The notes beneath the pieces were generated by a model. The model made no database searches. It was given only the letters and a program-made list of their open reading frames with translations, and had not been told where the DNA came from. The position numbers were made by a program, and so were the translations under genes. From assembly GCA_024449915.1 (NCBI GenBank), contig JAMZAV010001732.1:344258-408257 (forward strand): DNA of 64,000 nucleotides, written 5' to 3'. This stretch comes from Sweltsa coloradensis (Eukaryota; Arthropoda; Insecta; Plecoptera; Chloroperlidae). This document shows positions 30,834 through 43,819 of this stretch, piece by piece (within the stretch, counting starts at the first letter, position 1; every line of letters begins with the position of its first letter).

Positions 30834-31135
30834 AATGTTCATAACAGACCAAAAATTAGACAGTTTTAAATTTGTGGCTGCATAGCTCATTTGGTAAGAG
30901 CATAGCCCGGAAAGCCAAGGTCCCGGGTTCAAACCCGAGGTAGTCACTTTTTTAATTTCTGTCTAAAGTACTATGTTTTAACATTATCTGATCAGATGTA
31001 TAATGCAACTACAATCCAGAGATTAAAATGCACCTGTCCTTATAGTCTATTGGTTAAGACGCTCGTCTGGAATGCGGGAGACCCGGGTTTAAATCCCGGT
31101 CGGGGCGGACTTTTTTAATTTCTAAATTGTAGTAA
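30830..31135 (+). repeat. Right arm of the 28.25-31.13 kb inverted repeat
   Basis: tRNA-like heads lie at 30878-30965 (GCATAGCTCATTTGGTAAGAG, GGTTCAAACCC) and 31027-31125 (TATTGGTTAAGACGCTCGTC, GGGTTTAAATCCCGG). A weak cloverleaf can be drawn for the first, but the anticodon stem is poor, so these are SINE heads and not functional tRNAs. Confidence 0.8.
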
Positions 31136-31139
31136 TGTA

Positions 31140-31970
31140 GGTGTAGTAGTAGAATTTGTTAAAATTACACTAATGGTCTTTTCACTGTTTTAACAAATAT
31201 TTTTATTAAAAACTAAAATGGGATATTTCGACTTCTTTGCAGGAGGTCAGTATTGGCTCGAGCGACTCTTGACCCGAGTTCTGGCAGTTCTGGATGACTT
31301 TTTTAATGAGATTTTCCCCAATCGTTAATGTGAATGGAAGGGAGAACAATGACCAACTAGAGACCGGCAAGGGGAAGGGGAAACACCGACCAATCAAGTT
31401 GAACACGATTTCACCGGCAGACAGCACCAGAATCAACAAGGCTGATACAGAATTACCATAGAGTTGATTTATCGCTCAATGCCAGGACGGCTTCAAAGTC
31501 ACCACATTTATACTTGCGTCATGATCCGTAAAAACAGACGACTTATGTAATGAATCATGTAGGCCTAAACTCGATCGCTGTTGTGTTTATTGATTTCATT
31601 TTCATTGCGTTGTACATTTAGGTCTACGATTGTTTTAAATACTTTCATCATATCATGTGAAATATTTGTGCATCTTATTAGTGACAAAACGACCGAATCT
31701 GCGAGCCACAATCACAATGCAAGATAGATTAGCTAATTAATGTGACACGATGGCGCAGTTAAGTAGGTTCTTAGTTGGAGCACCAGACTGTGACGCGTCT
31801 TCACGTGGAGAAGTAGATGAGATAACAATTAGGAGCCTGGTGCATCACAAGCGTCAATCAAAACTAGGCACTAGAATATAATATGAAGTAGAGGCTGCGT
31901 GACGAACTAAATGAAGTCGCTCAGGCTGGACCGAGTTTAACCGACAAACTTTCGTTTTGTTCGGGTAAAC
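31140..31970. other. Spacer with a SINE D body fragment
   Basis: 31374-31510 matches the body of SINE family D (CACCGACCAATCAAGTTG, ACGGCTTCAAAGTCACC). No gene. Confidence 0.5.
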
Positions 31971-31974
31971 GGTT

Positions 31975-34033
31975 AACACATAACAAAAACTTGTAGAAAT
32001 ACAGCCAAACCTTACACACTCAAAAGGAATGAGATCTAAAAAAAGGGCCAAGCTCATCTACCCTTCCACATAAACGTACAGTGTCCCATAACAGCATCCT
32101 CGACAAGCTTGGCAAAATAGAATTTGCATGTTATTACGTTTAAATTAATTAGAAAAAAAGAACTTGGATAAACTATTACGTTAAATTAATAATCGCAAAT
32201 TCTATTTTGCCAAGCTTTTCGAGGATGCTGTTATGGGACACTGTACGTTTATGTGGAAGGGTAGATGAGCTTGGCCTTTTTTTAGATCTCATTCCTTTTG
32301 AGTGTGTAAGGTTTGGCTGTATTTCTACAAGTTTTTGTTATGTGTGTGATCTCATTACTTTTCAAGTTTCCATTACAAAATTATTTGCTAAAATATAATA
32401 TTTTTAACCCAAAATTGATTTAAATTCTATGGTATTAGCAGTAACAATATAGGATGTAAAATATCTAGCCCGGATTCATGTACATCCTGGGGATAGGTGG
32501 TATAACCATGGTATAACGACGGTATAAGGACTGGGGGCCCCAATTCTTTTAGTTCGTGGGAGATGAGTTGAAAACGCAATTTGAAAACGAAGTCGTTTTT
32601 TGTTTTCGAAGGAATTGGGATTTTTGAACGGTATCGTGGAAAACGTCATGGGTTGTGAGTTGAAAGCATTGATATTAAACCCCTATAGTAGGCTAGATTA
32701 GCAGTCTCCTATACCTCCGCACAGGCGCGAGCGTAGCAAATTGAAGACTCAACCGGCCCATTTCAAGATGGCGATTTGGTGTTTTAATTTATGCCCTTTT
32801 TTTAAAGCAATAAAGTATTTACTGGATTGTTAGATATGGTTTTAGCTTGTTGCAGATGTATTAAACAAAAGAACAATACGAAGTGATTGCAAAAAGGGAA
32901 TTTTAGTAATCATTTGGTGTTAAAGGCTAGTATGCTTACTGTCCAACCTGGCGGCAATCTTTAGAAATATTTGGCCACAAATCGCTCCCCATTTGATTAA
33001 CATGTAAACTGTCATTTTAAGATTTGGGTTCCCAATTGTACCGAAGTGGACCACCGACTGCTGGTCTAGCCAATTATATAGGATTCTATGGTTGAAAGAG
33101 TATCACGAAATCCAAACACTTAAAAGATTTGCGTAGAGCAAAGAGCTCGAAAAAGTTCGATAGTTATTCTAGATGGCAGTGCCGTCATAAACGCGGGCCA
33201 AACGAAAGACAAGTGGTATGAAATGATTTGATTGTTGCAAGTATGGAAACAAACAGTGGAGCAAGTCATATCAGAACTATGTTGTGCTGGCCTAGGGTTG
33301 GCTAGGCTTGTCAAACATGTAATGTAAGTAATAATTTTATCTAGTCCTATAGCCAAATGGAACTATAGACCTACACTTTTGCATTATAAATAATTTTCCA
33401 CATCTGGGCCTAGGCCAGGGACGGTTTCTGATTTGTTTTATGAGAGTATAATGACACCTTTTCTCGTTCCACACAAAGAAGAAAAATTTTAAATGTCCGC
33501 TATTTGTTTACGTATCGCACTTTCCCGCCTAACTCTGCTTATACCGTCAACAAGTGTCAAGTAACTATGGTTACTTGTTGATTGTATGCCAAGTGTTTAA
33601 GGCTTATTTTAAAACCTTTATTTGGAAGCCTTCCAACAAACTTTTTCAACTTTTTTTTTCAAAAGAGACTATATTTCTATAACCTTAATGTCCATGTAAA
33701 ATATGAACATTGTAGTCCCACCCGTCTGGTCAGAATCGCGGGCCGACGTATTAGATGTTAGCAGTAGCAGTAGTAGGCAGTAGCAGTAGCTAACATCCTT
33801 AAAGTGATTTTGAGCATGTTTCAAGCCATTTTTCACCAAGAAGGAATAATCGTACCCCAATAAAATTTGGCATGTGTTGTCAGGTACCTAAATCCCCTCG
33901 ATTGTGATAGTTTTCAAGTTCACATCACGTTACATGACGGCTGGGTAACACCACGAAATCACCCCAACTCTGCTTGGTGTATAAGGTGCTTGAGTGTGTA
34001 GCGCACCGTGGCTTGGCTGCGGCCCCTAACGGG
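31975..34033 (+). mobile_element. 1.7-kb repeat, copy 1 (with a 381-bp insertion)
   Basis: It starts with a palindrome of about 370 bp (31975-32345: ACACATAACAAAAACTTG and its complement). It shares GTATAACCATGGTATAACGACG, then a region rich in GTAGGCAGTAGCAG, and ends GGGCACCTAG. Direct copies lie at 35279-37000 and 39530-41221. Confidence 0.8.
32691..33071. mobile_element. 381-bp MITE-like insertion in repeat copy 1
   Basis: The ends are inverted: GGCTAGATTAGCAGTC at the left and GACTGCTGGTCTAGCC at the right, with two mismatches. It is absent from copy 3 at the same place. Confidence 0.6.
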
Positions 34034-34044
34034 CACCTAGAAAC

Positions 34045-34510
34045 CCTTTATAAGGCAGTGGGATAAATATTTCCCACAACATTTCAAAATCTACAATATT
34101 TCATACTTATAACCCGAGGAAAAAGCTGCTTCGTTTTGTTCGAAATTAATAGAATTTTTCCATATTAAATTCTAATGAAGAGATGGATTTTTGGAATAGT
34201 TCAAAAGTCAAATTGTGTATAAAAATACTCGAAAACACAAATTTCCTATAGATGTCCAGGATATTTTGGTTGCCTATAGCAGATTCAATTTGAACAATTA
34301 CGAAAAAGAAAATACTTAAAAATTGCAAAATAAATCTTTTTTTATAAAATTAAATTTTGGATTTTTTCCCAACTTTGATGTCAATTTAGAATCCAAAATC
34401 AGCATTTTATTCATAAATGAAAAATAATCTTTTTGAAAAATCACGAATTTCTTAATTATTATGACCTAGAAAGCTAAATTTTGGGTCCTTTTCTTTTGCC
34501 TTATTTAGGG
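34045..34510 (+). repeat. Diverged copy of the 527-bp block
   Basis: It matches 29230-30040 (AAACCCTTTATA, TTTCAAAATCTACA, AAAAAGCTGCTTCGTTTTG) with many differences. Confidence 0.6.
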
Positions 34511-34559
34511 TAACTTATCCATCATGTTCCAAGTGAACATAGACAAATTATTAATTTTT

Positions 34560-34762
34560 ATGGGAAGCCTGCCCAGGGTGCAATTCTGCGGATAGAACAA
34601 TGTGAAGGGATGTCCGAGGGCTGTTGAAGTGGACTCAATTCCTTGCATTCGCATTAACGACTGAGGAAAACCTAGAAAAAACTTCAGTTAGGATTTCCGG
34701 TCTCGACGGGATTTGAACCCAGGACCTCCCGAATCAGAGTCGCGGCCAACTCTGTCGGTCAA
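34560..34762 (-). mobile_element. SINE family A copy
   Basis: Tail GCCTGCCCAGGGTGCAAT, core and head; slightly shortened near the A box. Confidence 0.7.
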
Positions 34763-34784
34763 CATAAATAAAGAGTCAATTTAA

Positions 34785-37165
34785 GGCTATTGTACCACCT
34801 CTGGCCGATAATTTGAAAGTCGAAGAAACATGTCTGAAAAGTTTGCTGAATGAAAGAAGGCCTTTAAAATAACAGAAAAAAAATTGTGAATTTTTTGGGC
34901 GGGACATAACCTCACTTTGGAAATTATATTTAGATTTTTGGACAATAGTGTACACAACAAAATAATCTATAGTTCAAAATTAAATTTTGAGAATAGGTTT
35001 TCTGGACATAGTTTCTAAACACCTTTAGCTATAACTTAAGGTATCGCTAAAATAGTTTTCTGAAAATAACAGTTGATGTACGAGTTTTTTTGTCAAACGG
35101 TACAAAACTGGAAAAAACTCGTATTTGTACCGTTTGACAAAAAAAATCGTACACCAACTGTTATTTTCAGAAAACTATTTTAGCTATAGCTTAAGTTATA
35201 GCTAAAGGTGTTTAGAAACTATGTCCAGAAAACCGATTCTCAAAATTTAATTTTGAACTAGATTTGATGTGTACACTACACACATAACAAAACTTGTAGA
35301 AATACAGCCAAACCTTACACACTCAAAAGGAATGAGATCTAAAAAAAGGGCCAAGCTCATCTACCCTTCCACATTTGCGCATTCTTAATTCATAAACGTA
35401 CAGTGTCCCATAACAGCATCCTCGAAAAGCTTGGCAAAATAGAATTTGCGATTATTAATTTAACGTAATAGTTTATCCAAGTTCTTTTTTTGTAATTAAT
35501 TTAAACGTAAACATGCAAATTCTATTTTGCCAAGCTTTTCGAGGATGCTGTTATGGGACACTGTACGTTTATGAATTAAGAATGCGCAAATGTGGAAGGG
35601 TAGATGAGCTTGGCCCTTTTTTTAGATCTCATTCCTTTTGAGTGTGTAAGGTTTGGCTGTATTTCTACAAGTTTTTGTTATGTGTGTGATCTTATTACTT
35701 TTTCAAGTTCCATTACAAAATTATTTGTTAAAATATAATATTTTTATCAAAGTTGATTTAATTTTTATGGTATTAGCAATAACAATAGGATGTAAAATAT
35801 CTAGGCCCGGATTCATGTACATCCTGGGTATAGGTGGTATAACCATGGTATAACGACGGTATAAGGACTGGTTAAGTCTAGGCAACTCACATCCTATTAA
35901 AACTTTCCCATGTAACAACAAACGCACAACTAATGTAATTTTACACCTATTTCACTGCACCCACACGAGGGAAGCGATATATCTAGACGGCCTTGACCCA
36001 CAGCCATGTAAATCATCAGATAATCAGAAGAATATTGAAAATTTTCACCATCTTTTGTTTTACATTTTTATTAAAGTGACAGGAGATTGCGTGAGTTTAT
36101 TAAAAGTAAAGAAAAAGCTTATTATTGCCGTAAATTTTGGAATAGCCTAGGACTATCATACCATTGTTTATCTGCATTAGGCTTGTAGTAATCAAAACTA
36201 GTTATTTGTGCGGGAAGTGTCAAAACAAGGTTGTGCTGGCCTAGGGTTGGCTAAGAAAGGCCTAGGGCTTGTCAAACATGTAGTGTAAGTATTTATTTAT
36301 CTAGTCCTATAGCCTAATGGAACTTTAGACCTACACTGTTGTATTATAAATAATTTTCTACATCTGGGCCTAGGCCAGGGACGGTTTCTGATTTGTTTAT
36401 GAGAGTATAATGACACCTTTTCTCGTTCCACACAAAGAAGAAAAATTTTAAATGTCCGCCATTTGTTTACGTATCGCACTTTCCCGCCTAACTCTGCTTA
36501 TACCGTCAACAAGTGTCAAGTAACTATGGTTACTTGTTGATTATATGCCAAGTGTTTAAGGCTTATTTTAAAACCTTTATTTGGAAGCCTTCCAACAAAC
36601 TTTTTCAACTTTTTTTTTCAAAGAGACTATATTTCTATAACCTTAATGTCCATGTAAAATATGAACATTGTAGCCCCACCCGTCTGGTCAGAATCGCGGG
36701 CCGACGTATTAGATGTTAGCAGTAGCCAGTAGCAGTAGCTAGCAGTAGCTAACATCCTTAAAGTGATTTTGAGCATGTTTGAAGACATTTTTTCACCAAG
36801 AAGGAATGGTCGTACCCCAATAAAATTTGGCATGTGTTGTCAGGTACCTAAATCCCCTCGATTGTGATAGTTTTCAAGTTCACATCACGTTACATGACGG
36901 CTGGGTAACACCTCGAAATCACCCCAACTCTGCTTGGTGTATAAGGTGCTTGAGTGTGTAGCGCACCGCGGCTTGGCTGCGGCGCCCTAACGGGCACCTA
37001 GATTGTCCCAAAATCTAAATATAATTTCCAATAGTGAGGTTATGTCCCGCCCAAAAAAATTCTCAATTTTTGTTCTGTTATTTTAAAGGCCTTCTTTCAT
37101 TCAGCAAACTTTTCAGACATGTTTCTCCGACTTTCAAATTATCGGCCAGAGGTAGTACAATAGCC
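34785..37165. mobile_element. TTAA-flanked foldback element with a nested 1.7-kb repeat
   Basis: The termini are GGCTATTGTACCACCTC at the left and its near complement at the right, each abutted by TTAA (34781-34784, 37166-37169). The left arm folds back on 35100-35278 and continues at 37003-37165, so the 1.7-kb repeat copy 2 was inserted into a complete foldback. A TTAA target duplication suggests mobilisation by piggyBac-type transposases. Confidence 0.7.
35279..37000 (+). mobile_element. 1.7-kb repeat, copy 2
   Basis: It has the same palindromic start and the same end (GGCGCCCTAACGGGCACCTAG) as copies 1 and 3. The middle, 35880-36230, differs. Confidence 0.8.
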
Positions 37166-37592
37166 TTAAGACTGTTGGCTGAGCTCGAGAAAACCAGGCT
37201 TTGACGCAGAACGCAGAGGTAAAGTCTGGATCACTTGGAAGCTCTATCGTTTGCCTTATCGGGTTGTGGTTTGCACCAAAATGTTAAGTACGATTGTGTG
37301 ATTGTCCCCTATTAGAGCACAAATCCAAAATTGCTCTCTCTTTTGTTTTTAACTGACCATAAATATGCCACCAAACAGGTAATTTGTGTTCTTTTCACAA
37401 GCATACGTAGTGGAAAAATATTTGAAATGTTAAATTGTGCTCTAATAGCGACATGCCTCATCCCATGAACGAAGTCTTAAAAATTCAAAATTTTCAAAAT
37501 TGGAGGGCGACATGTGGTCTAGACTGTTTGTTATATTAGCTGGATTTTTCGATCAAAAGAAGGTTTAGTGTTTAGATATTCCATAATAATTA

Positions 37593-38530
37593 ATTGGACG
37601 AGCGAAGCGAAGACTTCAATTTCACCGACCCCCCAAAAAATTTAGCTCAAGTGTTTTGTTTTTTTTTGTCTGTTTGCTCGCTCTCTACCGGGCAAACGGC
37701 ATTATGTGATCTTGATGAAAATTTTAGGGGACCTTCGAAATCTTTGAACTTGGACTTGCTACGTTTTTGGGTACAATCTAAGAAATATTTCTCATGAATA
37801 TCGTACTTTTACGATTTTTTCCGATTTTTATTGCGATATTTTCGTGACATTTGGGCCGATTTTCAAACGGGTGGGGCTACATCGTTCATATTTCACATGC
37901 ACATTAAGGTAATGGTAATGTATTGACGTTTGAAAGAAAAAGTTGAAAAAGTTAGCCAGAATCTATAGAAATAAAGGTTTAAATTTGAGTTTTTTGATGT
38001 GGTAAATATTAAAACCTTTATTTTCTATAGATTCTGACTAACTTTTTCAACTTTTTCTTTCAAAAGTAAATACATCACCCTTACCCTACTGTCCATGTGA
38101 AATATGAACGTAGTAGCCCCACCCGTTTGGTCAGAATCCGCCCAAATAGCACGAAAATATGTATTTAATGGCGTTTTCCATTGGCCGCACTCAGGTCGCA
38201 CTAGTGTGCTCTAGTGCTCACTGGATTGCCACTTGTCTTGTCATTTGTTCAGTTTGGTAATGTTATTCAAGTGGAGGTTGACAACAATGACATCTCTGCA
38301 CTCGCTGAGTGCATGCAATGGAAAACGCCATTAGATCTTTCTCACAGCCTTGTATGAAAACTTCACAGGAGATTTTATACCTTACTCACAGCCTTGTTCC
38401 AAACAATCAAAGATCCAACAGACCTAATGATTGCTTTGTATGGGCCGTGTTAATATGTTTTTATTATTATAATAATTAAAAAAGCTCATCCATCAACGCT
38501 ACTAAAAAAAGCGTTTGCGAAGCCTCCTAG
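37593..38530 (+). mobile_element. Helitron-like element
   Basis: Starts TTGGACGAGCGAAGCGAAG. Ends with GCTCATCCATCAACGC, a hairpin of AACGC with GCGTT, and CTAG followed by host T. A preceding host A is present. Confidence 0.7.
38167..38333. mobile_element. Small MITE nested in the Helitron-like element
   Basis: Ends ATGGCGTTTTCCATTG and CAATGGAAAACGCCAT are perfect 16-bp inverted repeats, flanked by TA on both sides. About 167 bp. Confidence 0.7.
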
Positions 38531-38689
38531 TTATCGATTCTAGTTATAAAATCGTGGAATCTTCGTAATTTACTCGATCTTTTCGTGCTGAGCCCAACGT
38601 ATCAACCTGAACTCGACTCGATTTAATCTTGTAAATCGTAAGTTAATGGGATATTCACCCGCTTAACTAAACAATATGTTTAATTTATA

Positions 38690-39070
38690 TTGGGTCCACC
38701 ATGACCCGAAAAAAAATTCAAACTTAGTATTTTTCTAGCTAGATCCCATCGGCAAAAATCTCCTATAAAAAATAACATGGGGATGATCTCTATGCCCGTG
38801 ACCTTGAAGGATTTAGATCCCAAGAAATATTGGCTATTATATTTACGTGTTCTACAGCCTTTTCTGTAAATCCTCTGTAGTATTTTGTTTTGTAATTTGG
38901 GCAAGTGGTTCGGTCACAATATGCTGATTACCAAGGAAGGGTGTGGTTTTTGAAGGCATATTTTTGCGTGTTTGAGTGTATATTTGTATCCAGTTTCGAG
39001 GCACGATGTTGTAAATGGACATTTTAGATAAGTACGATGCCCTTGTATCTATGTGGAACAAAAAACAAGC
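38690..39070 (+). repeat. Dispersed repeat R, second copy
   Basis: Homologous to 23264-23640. The following sequence to about 39130 appears inverted at 46370-46500. Confidence 0.65.
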
Positions 39071-39529
39071 AGGTTAAAGCCGATTTAAGAAATTTTCCAA
39101 ATCGCCAATTTTATCTTATTTCTGGATTTAAAAAAATGAAAAATTCGTTATCCTAGTCGTATCCAGCCACAGGAAAGGGGAGAGGGAGGGTGGGCGGTTG
39201 ACCATATATACCCGATGACGAGGAACGCCAGAACTCGCTTCTAGTTTCGGGTAGTAAAATTTATATATTTAAAATTAAATAAATTAAAATAAAATGTGAT
39301 AGTGAAATAGTATGTGTGGTGTTAGTGAACACGCACAGGTTCGGGAGTGACCGTCGTCGAATCGTGCCCAACTTGACTGATCGGTGTTTAAACTTTAATA
39401 TGCCGGTCTCTATAGTTGGTCATTGTTCGTTCGTCGATGGTGTCGGCGCCTTTTCAGGGTTGGCTTTATCTTTTATAAATTTAATGTCCCAACAGAAAAT
39501 CAGCTCTGTGACTAATGGTAGACTCTAAA

Positions 39530-41221
39530 CACATAACAAAAACTTGTAGAAATACAGCCAAACCTTACACACTCAAAAGGAATGAGATCTAAAAAAAGGG
39601 CCAAGCTCATCTACCCTTCCACATAAACGTACAGTGTCCCATAACAGCATCCTCGAAAAGCTTGGCAAAATAGAATTTGCGATTATTAATTTAACGTAAT
39701 AGTTTATCCAAGTTCTTTTTTTCTAATTAATTTAAACGTAATAACATGCAAATTCTATTTTGCCAAGCTTTTCGAGGATGCTGTTATGGGACACTGTACG
39801 TTTATGTGGAAGGGTAGATGAGCTTGGCCCTTTTTTTAGATCTCATTCCTTTTGAGTGTGTAAGGTTTGGCTGTATTTCTACAAGTTTTTGTTATGTGTG
39901 TGATCTCATTACTTTTTCAAGTTCCATTACAAAATTATTTGCTAAAATATAATATTTTTATCAAAGTTGATTTAAATTCTATGGTATTAGCAGTAACAAT
40001 ATAGGATGTAAAATATCTAGACCCGGATTCATGTACATCCTGGGTATAGGTGGTATAACCATGGTATAACGACGGTATAAGGACTGGACCCCAATTCTTG
40101 AGTTCGTGGGAGATGAGTTGAAAACGCAATTTGAAAACGAAGTCGTTTTCGTTTTCGAAGGAATTGGTATTCTTGAACGGTATCGTGGAAAACGTCATGG
40201 GTTGTGAGTTGAAAGCATTGATATTAAACCCCTTATATAGGATGTCTATGGTTGAAAGAGTATCACGAAATCCAAACACTTTAAAAAGATTTGCGTATAG
40301 CAAAGAGCTCGAAAAAGTTCTATATTTATTCTAGATGGCAGTGCCTTCATAAACGCGGGCCAATCGAAAGACGAGTTGTATGAAATGATTTGATTGTTGC
40401 AATTATGTAAACAAACAGATGAGCAAGCTCATATCAGAACAGTTGTGTGGCATAGGGTTGGCTAGGCTTGTCAAACATGTAATGTAAGTATGAATTTTAC
40501 TAGTCCTATAGCCAAATGGAACTGTAGACCTACACTTTTGCATTATAAATAATTGTCCACATCTGGGCCTAGGCCAGGGACGGTTTCTGATTTGTTTTAT
40601 GAGAGTATAATGACACCTTTTCTCGTTCCACACAAAGAAGAAAAATTTTAAATGTCCGCTATTTGTTTACGTATCGCACTTTCCCGCCTAACTCTGCTTA
40701 TACCGTCAACAAGTGTCAAGTAACTATGGTTACTTGTTGATTGTATGCCAAGTGTTTAAGGCTTATTTTAAAACCTTTTATTTGGAAGCCTTCCAACAAA
40801 CTTTTCAACTTTTTTTTCAAAAGAGACTATATTTCTATAACCTTAATGTCCATGTAAAATATGAACATTGTAGTCCCACCCGTCTGGTCAGAATCGCGGG
40901 CCGACGTATTAGATGTTAGCAGTAGCAGTAGTAGGCAGTAGTAGGCAGTAGTAGGCAGTAGCAGTAGCTAACATCCTTAAAGTGATTTTGAGCATGTTTC
41001 AAGCCATTTTTTCACCAAGAAGGAATAATCGTACCCCAATAAAATTTGGCATGTGTTGTCAGGTACCTAAATCCCCTCGATTGTGATAGTTTTCAAGTTC
41101 ACATCACGTTACATGACGGCTGGGTAACACCTCGAAATCACCCCAACTCTGCTTGGTGTATAAGGTGCTTGAGTGTGTAGCGCACCGCGGCTTGGCTGCG
41201 GCGCCCTAACGGGCACCTAGA
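39530..41221 (+). mobile_element. 1.7-kb repeat, copy 3
   Basis: The most regular copy: palindrome 39530-39900, GTATAACGACGGTATAAGG, CCCGCCTAACTCTGC, the GTAGGCAGTAGTAGGC cluster, and terminal GGGCACCTAG. No intact frame. Confidence 0.85.
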
Positions 41222-41224
41222 TAC

Positions 41225-41340
41225 GAACGTATTTATTTATTTATTTATTTATTGGATAATGTCGTCCTGAAGATGGAACCCACAGTGGTTCCGAAACGTC
41301 GAACTTTCACACTTGTAGGGCCTAAGTGTAAATACGCGAC
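41225..41340 (+). repeat. (TTTA)n plus conserved CTGAAGA...GAAACGTC motif
   Basis: A TTTA run is followed by CCTGAAGATGGAACC, then GGTTCCGAAACGTCG. The two arms form a 6-bp stem. The same motif style occurs in the 14.8-15.1 kb inverted repeat. Confidence 0.5.
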
Positions 41341-41452
41341 GCGGCGAAATGACCCGTTTCACACCTTTTTTATGATTACATGATCATAGCTCTCAAACTG
41401 TTGACGATAATGATTCAGGCTAATATATTCCCTCCAGTACATATTATTATTA

Positions 41453-42095
41453 TTGGATGAGCGTAGCGAGCGAAGCGAAGATTCCATTTCACTACACTGG
41501 AGAAAAAAAACCGGAATGTTTTTTTTTTCATTCTTTCTTTTTTTGTATTTTTGTGTGTTTATCCACACGATTCCGGCGAAACCGATACTCCAATTGCGAT
41601 GAAATTTTATGGGGGCCTTCGAAATCTCTGAACTTAGAACTGCCACGTTTTTGAGCTCAATCGAAAAATTATTTCTTGTTAAAATCGCAATTTTACGTTT
41701 TTTTTTCGATTTAAAAAAATTCTTTGACTTATAACACCTACATATTTATCCGATTGTTTTGATTTTTTCAAAAAACCTTAATTTTATGAATTAATATATT
41801 CGTGTGAAATTTGAGTGCAATCAAAAAATTATTTCTTATGAAAATCGCAATTTTACTCTTTTTTCGTTTTCAAAAAAAAAATCCTCCGTCTTATAACATC
41901 TACATGCTTTATCCGATTGTAATGATATTTTCACAGAAACTCAATTTTATGAATATATATATATATTTGTTTAAAATTTGAGCGTTATCGAAAAATAATT
42001 TCTTATGCAAATCGCAATTTTACACTTTTTTCGTTTAAAAAAACATATACGCTCATCCAACAACGCGCCTGAAAAAGCGTTTGCGAAGCTTCCTA
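41453..42095 (+). mobile_element. Helitron-like element
   Basis: TTGGATGAGCGTAGCGAGCG start; CGCTCATCCAACAACGC, hairpin and CTAG end followed by T. Confidence 0.7.
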
Positions 42096-42351
42096 GTTTA
42101 CGAAGACCTTGCAACCAACAGTTGAGAGTCATACCTGCGTGGTGTCCATTCTCCCCGCCAGGCGAGCCACTTGTTGCGAGCCCCACTCTGAAACATTCAT
42201 CGTCATAGCTATCACCACTCATCGTCACGAATAACATTACTGCATTAATATGAGACGTTATCAACAGAAATAATCGTCATCGTCATTGTATCGTACCTTG
42301 AATATATTCTGGTTGTATGACAAGAATATATTCAAGTTCTATAATATTTGA

Positions 42352-43108
42352 TTGGATGAGCGTAGCGAAAATTCCATTTCACTACACTGGAAAAAATTCT
42401 GGAATGTTTTTTTTTCTTTGTATTTTTGTGTGTTCGTCCACACGATTCCGGCTAAACCGATACTCCAATTGCGATGGAATTTTCAGGAGGCCTTCGAAAT
42501 CTTTGAACTTAGAACTGCCACGGTTTTGAGCGCAATCCAAAAATTATTTCTTGAAAATCGCAATTTTACGATTTTTTTCGATTTTTAAAAACATTCTTGG
42601 ACATATAACACCTACATGCTTTATCCGATTGTAATAATTTTTTCACAGAACCTTAATTTTATGAATTTATATATTGGAATAAAATTTGAGCGCAATCGAA
42701 AAATTATTTCTTATGGAAATCGCAATTTTACGTTTTTATTCGATTTTTTAAATTTCTTCGACTTGTAACACCTACATGCTTTATCCGATTGTTATGATTT
42801 TTTTTCACAGAACCTAAATATTATGAATTAATATATTCAAGTGAAATTTGAGCGTAATCAAAAAATTATTTCTCATGATAATTGCAATTTTACGATTTTT
42901 TTTTTTTAAAATTTCTTCGACTTATTTTATCCGATTGTAATAATTTTTTCACAGAACATTAATTTTATTAATAAATATATTCGTGTGAAATTTGAGCTTA
43001 ATCGAATAATTATTTCTTATGAAAATCGCAATTTTACGCTTTTTTCGTTTATAAACAATTTCGCTCATCCAACAACGCGCCCGAAAAAGCGTTTGCGAAG
43101 CTTCCTAG
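42352..43108 (+). mobile_element. Helitron-like element
   Basis: Same termini as the 41453 copy. The interior is made of repeated AAAATCGCAATTTTACG blocks. Confidence 0.7.
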
Positions 43109-43819
43109 TAATCTCCAATATTCTAGATGCACTAACACTCTCACGCACGCGCACCACTTAATCTAGAACTTTCGTCGGCTCAAGGGGGAAAAGGACAAAA
43201 TGGATAGAGTTATACGTGGACGTCGGAGATTATCAAAACGTTTTGTTAACCAGACAGAAAATATTCACGAAATAATCGATTTTGGACAAAACAAGATTAA
43301 AAATAGTAAAAAACAGTGTTTTAAAAAAGATTATTGAACAATAATTAAACGAGGGAGCGTAGCGACTAAGTGTCTTCATTCAACTCAAACGGCGCTTATT
43401 CTGTGAGTCTGTGTGTGATGTAGGGTATGCGTGTCTGTACAGACATCCGATACGAGCTTACTGAGAACTGCTAACTAAATCAGCTAGATCCATTGCGATT
43501 TAAACCTACAAGAAAAAATAAATTGAAAAATAGGCTGCAAACGTGTAGAAATGATTTTAACGACAATGGTTTTGTTTTACAAAAAAATATTTTGTTTGTT
43601 TGTTATTTGCTTGGCCGTGAAATCCAGTGCCCAAGGTGAATCGAATTTTGCACGCTCAAGGTTCCCCCAAATTCCGCTCGGAGATTGAGTAAACCTTGCA
43701 ATCTTTACACGTATTTCGTACGTAGGCTATATTTTCCATAGTTTTGTCACAGATGATGGACTACACTGCGTTATATGCATTTCAAAACATGTTTAATAAT
43801 TTTAAAAATACAATCTAGA

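Noticed and set aside
30878..30965. Possible functional tRNA gene
   Set aside because: D and T arms look good but the anticodon stem is poor, and the segment belongs to a repeated SINE head also present at 28418-28505.
41971..42264. Minus-strand 97-codon frame with a possible donor GTATG near 42130
   Set aside because: The frame runs across a Helitron-like end and a SINE tail, so it is unlikely to be coding.
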